From contig CAZUCE010000006.1 in NCBI GenBank assembly GCA_964619265.1, positions 1 to 64,000 on the forward strand: a stretch of DNA of 64,000 bases, written 5' to 3'. A model generated the notes under the pieces. The model was not told where the DNA came from, searched no databases, and worked only from the letters and a program-made list of their open reading frames with translations. Origin of the DNA: CAZUCE01 sp964619265. GTDB lineage: Bacteria > Planctomycetota > UBA1135 > GCA-002686595. Every line of letters starts with the position of its first letter. Positions within the stretch are counted from its first letter, which is position 1. This document shows, one piece after another, positions 8,098 through 14,415 of the stretch. Both the position numbers and the translations under genes were made by a program.

Positions 8098-8602
8098 CGC
8101 GGGGGAAGGCGCGGGCCCTCCACGACGGGGCCCTCCACGACGGGGCCCTCCACGACGGGGCTCTCCACGATGGGGCCAAGCTTGCGCCAAGAGCTCGGCC
8201 CTTGGAGCGCGAGTCCCCAATAGGAAGGCGGTGACGTCCATCGGCACAAAAATCCGAGGAACGCCACCGCTCTGGCAAGGAGTAACTCTCTGGCTCTGCC
8301 AGGGCGAGCGTCCAAACAGGCGGAGGCTTGCGGAGGAAATTTTTTTTAGAAGGCAGCTCGCGGCCAAGTTCCGCCTCCGGCAGCGCGCTCCAAATCCACC
8401 CGGGCTGCGGCGGGTCTGGTCCGAACCCCTGACTTTGGCGTGGGAAGCCGACCTGGAGCGGGCTCTGCGGGCTGGAGGGATGCCTCCTGCGGCTAGAATC
8501 CACGCCTCCCCGCGGGGCGCACCGCCGCACGATCCGGCGCGGGCTCTTTTATTCGCCCCTTCTCCCTAGCTTTCCTTTCTCTCCGCTCAGCGAGCCTCCC
8601 CC
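8098..8602. other. 505-bp intergenic region between the ferredoxin and the kinase-like gene
   Basis: The left part carries four tandem 15-bp repeats (8116-8175). Beyond them lies high-GC sequence with short open frames on both strands, none resembling a known protein. A run of eight T residues sits near 8340. This is the longest gap inside the catabolic block and may hold a terminator for the upstream genes and a promoter for the kinase-ligase group. No promoter could be defined. Confidence 0.4.
8116..8175. repeat. Four tandem copies of a 15-bp GC-rich repeat
   Basis: The unit CCCTCCACGACGGGG is repeated at 8116, 8131 and 8146 exactly, and at 8161 with two changes (CTCTCCACGATGGGG). There are no spacers, so this is not a CRISPR array. 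It begins 18 nt after the ferredoxin stop. Each unit joins CCC to GGG and could form small hairpins. Confidence 0.9.
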
Positions 8603-9463
8603 ATGCAGATCCCGTTCGACTTCGGCCCTGGCAAGGTCCTCGGCGACCGCTTCGAGGTTCGCGAAGCCAGCCGGCAAGGAGGCCTATCCGTGGCCTTCCG
8701 GGCCCTCGACCAGAGTTCCGGCGAGGAATGCGAAATCCAGGTCTTCCCATCGAGTCTGTTCGACGGCACCAAGCAGCTTCAGGAATTTGCCTCCGGCTGG
8801 CGCCCCTGGCAGCGGGTGGAGTCGGAGCACGTCTTGCGGGTTCGGGAGACGGCCTTCGTCGAGTCCAGCGGCCTGCTGCTGGTCACCGACATTCCCTCCG
8901 GGGTCTGCCTGCGCGAGGTGGTTGATGCGATCGCCCCGTTGCCCGAGGAGTCCGTCGTTTCGCTTGGCCTCGAGTTGCTCGATGGTCTGATCGAGACCCA
9001 CAACCACGGCTTGGTCCACGGGGACGTCAAGCCGCTGACTGTGTGGGTGCGCGGAGAGGCGCCCAACCGTAGGGCCATGCTGGTCGACGGCGGCACCACG
9101 CCGGGCCTGTGGACGGCCAAGGACCTGGGCGAGCGCACGGCTCTGATCGGGACGCCGTACTACGCGCCGGTCGAGCAATTCGGCGGAGACGCGCCGACGG
9201 TTCAATCGGATGTCTACAACGTCGCGACGCTGTTGTTCGAGATGGCGACCGGCGTGCAGCCGTTTGCGGGTAAGAGCTTCCTGGACGTGTTCCAGTCGAA
9301 GCTCGAGCGCGTGCCGCCGCGCATCAAGGATCGGGCGCGTGACGTCGAGGTTTCCTCGGAGCTCGAAGAAGCGATCCGCGGCGGGCTGTTCGCTGACAAG
9401 TCCGAGCGCTATCCGACGGCGACGGCTTTCCGAGAAGCGCTGGCCGCCTGTCAGGCCAGCTGA
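8603..9463 (+). CDS. Ser/Thr protein kinase-like protein, probable pseudokinase
   Basis: This 286-residue protein has a bacterial eukaryotic-like kinase fold with key residues changed. The nucleotide loop (REASRQGGLSVAF) is recognisable. The beta3 lysine position reads E-I-Q46-V, so Lys is replaced by Gln. The catalytic loop is H139-G-D141-V-K143-P with Thr146 where Asn is expected, and DFG reads D162-G-G. The C-lobe is well kept: GTPYYAP, SDVYNVATLLFEMATG. There is no transmembrane or sensor domain. It sits 3 nt before the CoA ligase gene, which is odd for a kinase. It may be an allosteric or scaffold partner of the pathway; activity is doubtful but not excluded. Confidence 0.8.
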   Translation: MQIPFDFGPGKVLGDRFEVREASRQGGLSVAFRALDQSSGEECEIQVFPSSLFDGTKQLQEFASGWRPWQRVESEHVLRVRETAFVESSGLLLVTDIPSGVCLREVVDAIAPLPEESVVSLGLELLDGLIETHNHGLVHGDVKPLTVWVRGEAPNRRAMLVDGGTTPGLWTAKDLGERTALIGTPYYAPVEQFGGDAPTVQSDVYNVATLLFEMATGVQPFAGKSFLDVFQSKLERVPPRIKDRARDVEVSSELEEAIRGGLFADKSERYPTATAFREALAACQAS

Positions 9464-9466
9464 GCT

Positions 9467-11080
9467 TTGTCCAATCAAACGGTGGACGGAGGGCTGGGCG
9501 AGCTCGTTGACGAGGCCGGGTGCGCCCACTGGCCTGCTCGGCTAAATCTCGCGGAGTATTTCGTCGACGAGCCCACGCGCCGATACGGAGCGGACCGCCC
9601 GGCGCTGCTGACGGCGGCGGGGAAGCTCAGCTACGGCGAACTGGAATCCCGTAGTCGTCGAGTGGCGAGCGGGTTGCGGGAGCTTGGCGTACGTCCGGAA
9701 GAACGCGTCGTCCTCGCGCTGCCCGATGGTTTTGAATTCGCCGAGGCGTTCTTCGGGATCCTGCGGGCTGGGGCGGTCTTCGCCATGCTGAATCCGCTGT
9801 TGAAGGCTGACGCCTTCCAGGGGTCCTTGCGCTACACCAAAGCGCGCGTGGCCTTCGTGCACGCCTCGGTGCTGGAGGCCTTTGAATCCGCCTTCGAACA
9901 GGTGGCGGGTTGCCTGGAGTTGATCGTTGTCGGCGGCGATGCCGGACGCTTTACGGCTTACGAGGACTGGCTCGCGGCCCAAAATCCGGGATCCTCGCGC
10001 GCCGAGACCGAGCCCACCGGGCCCGACGACCTGGCCGGCTGGCTGTTCACTTCGGGATCGACCGGAACCCCCAAGGCCTGTGTCCACACGCAATCGGACT
10101 TCGTGTTTTCCACCGAGACCTATGCGCGACGGATTGTTGGCTATGGACCCGAGGAAGTGACGTTGGGCGTCCCGAAGTTGTTCTTTGGCTACGCGACAGG
10201 CACGAACCTGATGTTCCCGCTGCGATTCGGTGGGAAGGCCGTCTTGTTTCCCGAGCGTTCCACGGCCGAGGCTTTGTTTGATTTGGCCGAACAGTTCTCG
10301 CCAACGCTGCTCACTTCGGTGCCAACCATGATCGGGCAGATGCTCCAATCCGAGCGGCTGTCCGCCGACGGACTCGGCAGCTTGCGCGTCGTCCTGTCGG
10401 CGGGGGAGGCGCTACCGGCGCCCTTGTACAGCGCGTGGAAAGCTCGCACGGGCGTCGAAATTCTCGACGGCATCGGTTCGGCGGAGATGTTCCACATCTA
10501 CATCTCGAACCGTTTTGACGACGTGAAGCTCGGCTCGCTGGGCAAGCTCGTGCCCGGCTACGAAGCGCAGATCCTCGATCCCGATGGCTGCGAACTACCC
10601 GATGGGCAGCCCGGGCGGCTGCGCATCGGCGGCGAGTCGACGGCGCTTTGCTACTGGGCCAACCGCAGGGCCTCGCGGGAGACCTTTGCGGGGCGCTGGT
10701 GTACGTCGGCCGACGTGTTTGTCCGCGACGAGCAGGGCTACTTCACCTACCAGGGTCGCTCGGACGATCTGATGAAGGTCTCGGGGATCTGGGTTTCGCC
10801 GCTCGAGATTGAAGGCGCGCTGCTCGGTCACGACGACGTCGCCGAGGTCTGTGTCGTGCCGAAAGAGGACGAGTCGGGGCTGGTCAAGCCGTTGGCGTTC
10901 GTGGTGCCCGCAAGCGGGCGAACCGGCGACACGGCGCTGGCGGAGGCGTTGAAGGCTCACTTGAAGGCCAAACTGGCACCCCACAAGTATCCCCGCTGGT
11001 TCGAGTGGCGAGCCGAGCTGCCCAAGAACGATCGCGGCAAGGTGGCGCGCCGCGTGCTCGCCGAGGAGATCTCCCGATGA
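9467..11080 (+). CDS. Benzoate-CoA ligase family AMP-forming enzyme
   Basis: This 537-residue ANL-superfamily ligase starts at TTG 9467, 3 nt after the kinase-like gene. It activates a carboxylic acid, most likely an aromatic one, with ATP to an acyl-adenylate and then the CoA thioester. The motifs are complete: phosphate loop FTSGSTGTPKACVH, the GIGSAEMFHIYISN region characteristic of benzoate-type ligases, and YQGRSDDLMKVSGIWVSP at the domain hinge. The C-terminal lysine region is LPKNDRGKVARR. The family includes benzoate-, 4-hydroxybenzoate- and 2-aminobenzoate-CoA ligases, and sequence alone does not choose among them. It supplies the CoA substrate for the surrounding enzymes. Confidence 0.9.
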   Translation: MSNQTVDGGLGELVDEAGCAHWPARLNLAEYFVDEPTRRYGADRPALLTAAGKLSYGELESRSRRVASGLRELGVRPEERVVLALPDGFEFAEAFFGILRAGAVFAMLNPLLKADAFQGSLRYTKARVAFVHASVLEAFESAFEQVAGCLELIVVGGDAGRFTAYEDWLAAQNPGSSRAETEPTGPDDLAGWLFTSGSTGTPKACVHTQSDFVFSTETYARRIVGYGPEEVTLGVPKLFFGYATGTNLMFPLRFGGKAVLFPERSTAEALFDLAEQFSPTLLTSVPTMIGQMLQSERLSADGLGSLRVVLSAGEALPAPLYSAWKARTGVEILDGIGSAEMFHIYISNRFDDVKLGSLGKLVPGYEAQILDPDGCELPDGQPGRLRIGGESTALCYWANRRASRETFAGRWCTSADVFVRDEQGYFTYQGRSDDLMKVSGIWVSPLEIEGALLGHDDVAEVCVVPKEDESGLVKPLAFVVPASGRTGDTALAEALKAHLKAKLAPHKYPRWFEWRAELPKNDRGKVARRVLAEEISR

Positions 11081-11880
11081 ACAACCCCCATCAGCACGAC
11101 CTGGCGCGTTTGACCTGGCCTGAAGCCCGCGAGAGGTTCGGTCCTGACCTGGTCACGCTGCTGCCGATCGGCGCGACCGAACCCCACGGACCGCACCTTC
11201 CCTTGGACGTGGACGTCACCTTGTCGGTGGCTCACGCGCGGCGCGCGGCGGCGAAGCTGGTCGAGGGGGGGGTCGACGCCCTGGTGCTTCCGCCCCTGGC
11301 CTACGGCGTCACGTTCTTTACCGACGGTTTCGAAGGGCGCGTCTCGCTGCGGCCGGGGACTTTGTGGTCGATGCTTGAGGACATCTGCGACTCGATCGCC
11401 GAGCAAGGGGTCCGGCGGTTGATGTTCTGCAACGCGCACATGGAACCGGGACAGGTCAAGGTACTTCGCGGAGTGGCGCTCGAGCGCTCTCTGGCGACGC
11501 CGCCCAAGGTTCAGGGCGTCCAAGTCGTGTTCCCGGACCTCACGCGCCGCCGCAATGCGGAGCGTCTCGGCGACGAGTTCAAGAGTGGGGAGTGCCATGC
11601 CGGGCGCTACGAGTCGAGTCTCGTGCTGGCCTTCGATCCAGGCAGCGTGCGCGAAGACGAACGGGCGGCGCTGCCCGCCCTGGAGGTCGGGCTCGTGGAG
11701 AAGATGCAAGCTGGGGCGCAGAGCTTTCTCGAGGTCGGGGCCGAAGCGGCCTACTGCGGAGATCCCGCGAGCGCTTCGGCCGAAGAGGGCGTCCGCCTGT
11801 GTGAAGAGCTGGCGGAGCTGACCGTAGAGGCCGCAAAAGACGCCTGGCCCGAGCTGTTCAACCCCGGCGATTCCGCCTGA
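11077..11880 (+). CDS. Creatininase family amidohydrolase
   Basis: This 267-residue protein starts at an ATG overlapping the ligase stop (ATGA). Metal-binding motifs typical of creatininase are present: GATEPHGPHLPLDVDV near residue 32, FCNAHMEPG, and CHAGRYESS. Family members hydrolyse cyclic amides or act on related C-N bonds using divalent metals. In this cluster it could act on a nitrogen-bearing ring intermediate or on ring cleavage; that is inference from position only. The length is close to the family norm. Confidence 0.85.
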   Translation: MNNPHQHDLARLTWPEARERFGPDLVTLLPIGATEPHGPHLPLDVDVTLSVAHARRAAAKLVEGGVDALVLPPLAYGVTFFTDGFEGRVSLRPGTLWSMLEDICDSIAEQGVRRLMFCNAHMEPGQVKVLRGVALERSLATPPKVQGVQVVFPDLTRRRNAERLGDEFKSGECHAGRYESSLVLAFDPGSVREDERAALPALEVGLVEKMQAGAQSFLEVGAEAAYCGDPASASAEEGVRLCEELAELTVEAAKDAWPELFNPGDSA

Positions 11881-11912
11881 CGCTCCTGCGATCGAGTAGC
11901 CTCGCGCCCGCG

Positions 11913-12392
11913 ATGAGTGCCATGAGCAAAGCCCGACCCTTCACCTGCCAGCAGCAGGTGCGCTTCGGCCATGTGGATCCAGCAGGGATTGCCTACTACC
12001 CGCGGATCTACGACTACATCCACGAGGCCTTTGAGGAGCTGTGGGATGTGCATGTGGGCGAACGCTACTACTACCTCTTGGGCGAGAAGCGGATCGGGTT
12101 CCCGCTGGTCCACTCGGAGGTGGACTTCAAGAAACCGCTGCACTTCGGGGACCGTCCGGTGGTGCGCGTGACCTGTTTCAAGCTCGGGCGATCGTCGCTC
12201 GGGTTGCGCTACGTTTACCGCGTGGGCGACGATGTTTGCCTCGAGGCCCGGATGACCACGGTGTGCGTGGATCTGGACAAGCTCGAAAGCCGCGCGATTG
12301 ACGAGCGCTACCGCGAGAAATTTCGAGAGATCCTCGAGCCGGGCGGAGAGCCCGGACTAGCGACCGACGAGGTCCAAGGAAAATCCCCATGA
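11913..12392 (+). CDS. 4-hydroxybenzoyl-CoA thioesterase-like hotdog-fold enzyme
   Basis: This 159-residue single-hotdog acyl-CoA thioesterase contains the signature FGHVDPAGIAYYPRIYDYIHEAFEE, with the catalytic Asp in HVDPAG. It would hydrolyse an aryl- or acyl-CoA, either as a pathway step or to release CoA from dead-end intermediates. ATG 11913 and ATG 11922 are both possible starts, with the fold intact in either case. Its stop overlaps the metF start, so the CoA genes and metF may share a transcript. Confidence 0.88.
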   Translation: MSAMSKARPFTCQQQVRFGHVDPAGIAYYPRIYDYIHEAFEELWDVHVGERYYYLLGEKRIGFPLVHSEVDFKKPLHFGDRPVVRVTCFKLGRSSLGLRYVYRVGDDVCLEARMTTVCVDLDKLESRAIDERYREKFREILEPGGEPGLATDEVQGKSP

Positions 12393-13261
12393 AGATCAGC
12401 CAGATGCACGGGCGCCCCAACCCCGTGTTCAGCTTCGAGTTCTTTCCGCCGAAGACCGCTAAGTCCGCCGATGAGCTCATGCGGACGGTGAAGGCGCTCG
12501 ACGAGATGCACTCGCCGGACTACGTCTCGGTGACCTACGGCGCGGGAGGAACCACCCGGGAGCGAACGCTGTCGTGCGTGGCCCGAATCCAGCAGGAACT
12601 GAAAATCACGGCCATGGCGCATCTGACTTGCGTCGGGCACACGGCCGGCGAGATTCACCAGATCGCCAAGTTGCTTGCTGAGGACGGGGTCGAGAACATC
12701 CTCGCGCTGCGCGGTGACCCGCCGAAGGGGGAGACCGAGTTCCAGGTGACCGAGGGCGGTTTTCGCGGATCCAACGAGTTGGCGAGCTATCTCAAGGAGC
12801 ACTTCGATTTTTCGCTAGGTGGCGCGTGCTACCCCGAAGCACACCCGAATTCGAAGACCTTCGTCGACGACCTCGAGTGGACCCGCCGAAAGGTCGAAAG
12901 CGGAGTCGACGTCCTGACGACCCAGCTGTTTTTCGACAACACCCAGTACTTTCAGTTCGTGGAGCGGGCCCGGAACGCTGGGATCGAGGTGCCGATCGTG
13001 CCCGGAATCATGCCGATCACGAACGTGTCCCAAATCGAGCGCTTCACGCAGATGTGCGGAGCGACGCTCCCGCCGGACCTCTCGGCCCGCCTGGACCGAT
13101 TTAGGGACGACCCTGGGGTCGTGATGGCCGTGGGGATCGAGCACGCGATCCTCCAATGCCGAGAACTTCTTGAGAAGGGCGCCCCTGGCATCCACTTCTA
13201 CACCCTGAACAAGAGCCACGCGACGCGCAGCATCATGGCCGCGCTCCGTCGGCTGTCCTGA
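12389..13261 (+). CDS. metF: Methylenetetrahydrofolate reductase
   Basis: This 290-residue flavoprotein reduces 5,10-methylene-THF to 5-methyl-THF for methionine synthesis. The length and motifs match bacterial MetF: FSFEFFPPKT with the catalytic Glu, SVTYGAGG, ALRGDPP, YPEAHP, TQLFFDN, GIMPI and C-terminal HFYTLNKS. The start overlaps the thioesterase stop by 4 nt (ATGA), with a possible Shine-Dalgarno AAGGA upstream. Folate metabolism has no obvious link to the CoA genes; the adjacency may be incidental. Confidence 0.95.
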   Translation: MKISQMHGRPNPVFSFEFFPPKTAKSADELMRTVKALDEMHSPDYVSVTYGAGGTTRERTLSCVARIQQELKITAMAHLTCVGHTAGEIHQIAKLLAEDGVENILALRGDPPKGETEFQVTEGGFRGSNELASYLKEHFDFSLGGACYPEAHPNSKTFVDDLEWTRRKVESGVDVLTTQLFFDNTQYFQFVERARNAGIEVPIVPGIMPITNVSQIERFTQMCGATLPPDLSARLDRFRDDPGVVMAVGIEHAILQCRELLEKGAPGIHFYTLNKSHATRSIMAALRRLS

Positions 13262-13284
13262 CCCCTCCAGCGCGCACTTCTTCC

Positions 13285-14301
13285 ATGAGCCCCGAGACTC
13301 CCGCCGTGATCGAGACCCCGCTGACCGGCAGCCAGCCGCTGGTCACTCTCCAGAGCCACATTCTCGCGGAGGAAGCCGCGCATCCCGACGCGACCGGGGC
13401 GTTCTCGTGGATTCTCTCGGCGCTGTCGATTTCCGCCAAGGTCATCTCGAACAAGATGCGGCGTGCGCGTCTCGAGGACGTGCTCGGCAGCCTGGGCTCC
13501 GACAACGTCCAGGGCGAGACCCAGCAGAAGTTGGACGTGATCGCCAACGAGGTGCTGCTCCGCACCCTCGCCGGGCGGGAAGGCTGCGCGATCGTGGCCA
13601 GCGAAGAGAACGAAGAGGCCTTGATCCTGCGCGACGAGAAAGACGGCGAGCGCAAGTACTGCGTCCTGTTCGATCCGCTCGACGGCTCCTCGAATCTGGA
13701 CGTCTGCGGTGGCGTCGGCACGATCTTCTCGATCCTGCGCCACGATCGCCGGGCCGATAGCGCCGAAGCTTCGCTCCTTCAGCCGGGCACCGAGCAGGTT
13801 GCGGCCGGCTATATCCTCTATGGATCTTCGACGGTCTTCACGCTGACCACCGGCAAGGGCGTCGACATGTTTGTGTTGGATCCGGCCATCGGAGCCTTCC
13901 TGCGCGTGGAACAGAACTTGAAGATTCCGAGCAGCACGAAGAGCTACTCGTGCAACGAGGGCAACCGCAAGCAGTTCCCGCAGGGTTACCAGGATTTCCT
14001 GGACTGGGCCCAGGACAACGGCTTCTCCAGCCGCTACGCCGGTGCGATGGTTGCCGACGTGCACCGCATTCTGCTCAAGGGCGGCGTGTTCATGTACCCG
14101 CCGACCACCAAAGCTCCGAACGGCAAGCTGCGCCTGATGTACGAAGCCAATCCGATGGCCATGCTCATCGAGCAAGCCGGCGGCAAGGCGTTTGCGGGCA
14201 AGCAGCGAATCATGGAAGTCGAGCCCACCGAGATTCACCAGCGCACGAGCGTCGTGCTCGGCAGCCCCACCGAAGTGGACGAAGTCCTCTCCAGGATCTA
14301 A
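13285..14301 (+). CDS. fbp: Fructose-1,6-bisphosphatase, class 1
   Basis: This 338-residue cytoplasmic enzyme of gluconeogenesis hydrolyses fructose-1,6-bisphosphate. The metal site FDPLDGSSNLDV near residues 130-140 is intact, as are ASEENEEA upstream and the substrate-binding segments SYSCNEGN, YPPTTKAPNGKLRLMYEANPMA and GGKAF. It starts 23 nt after metF. A strong hairpin followed by a T-run lies directly downstream and probably ends the transcript. Confidence 0.96.
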   Translation: MSPETPAVIETPLTGSQPLVTLQSHILAEEAAHPDATGAFSWILSALSISAKVISNKMRRARLEDVLGSLGSDNVQGETQQKLDVIANEVLLRTLAGREGCAIVASEENEEALILRDEKDGERKYCVLFDPLDGSSNLDVCGGVGTIFSILRHDRRADSAEASLLQPGTEQVAAGYILYGSSTVFTLTTGKGVDMFVLDPAIGAFLRVEQNLKIPSSTKSYSCNEGNRKQFPQGYQDFLDWAQDNGFSSRYAGAMVADVHRILLKGGVFMYPPTTKAPNGKLRLMYEANPMAMLIEQAGGKAFAGKQRIMEVEPTEIHQRTSVVLGSPTEVDEVLSRI

Positions 14302-14310
14302 CCGTTCGGG

Positions 14311-14353
14311 GTCGCACAGCCTGTTGTTGCCGGGCAACGACAAGCTGTGCGAC
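14311..14353. repeat. Palindromic repeat, short copy; probable terminator of fbp
   Basis: This is a near-perfect inverted repeat starting GTCGCACAGC and ending GCTGTGCGAC, with a GTTGCCGGGCAAC centre. The arms are about 21 nt with 19 matches. TTTTT follows about 10 nt later. The same ends and centre occur in the longer elements at 17934 and 18652, so it belongs to a dispersed family and may have been recruited as a terminator. Confidence 0.8.
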
Positions 14354-14415
14354 TCGGCGCTGTTTTTCGGATTTTGTGCGACACGTAGGGCACCTCGGTG
14401 GTGTGTTGCGTTCAT

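Noticed and set aside
8116..8175. CRISPR-like array
   Set aside because: Units are only 15 bp and directly abut without spacers; no cas genes are present.
8231..8569. 112-codon plus-strand open frame in the ferredoxin-kinase gap
   Set aside because: No homology or sensible composition, and competing open frames exist on the other strand, as expected by chance at high GC.
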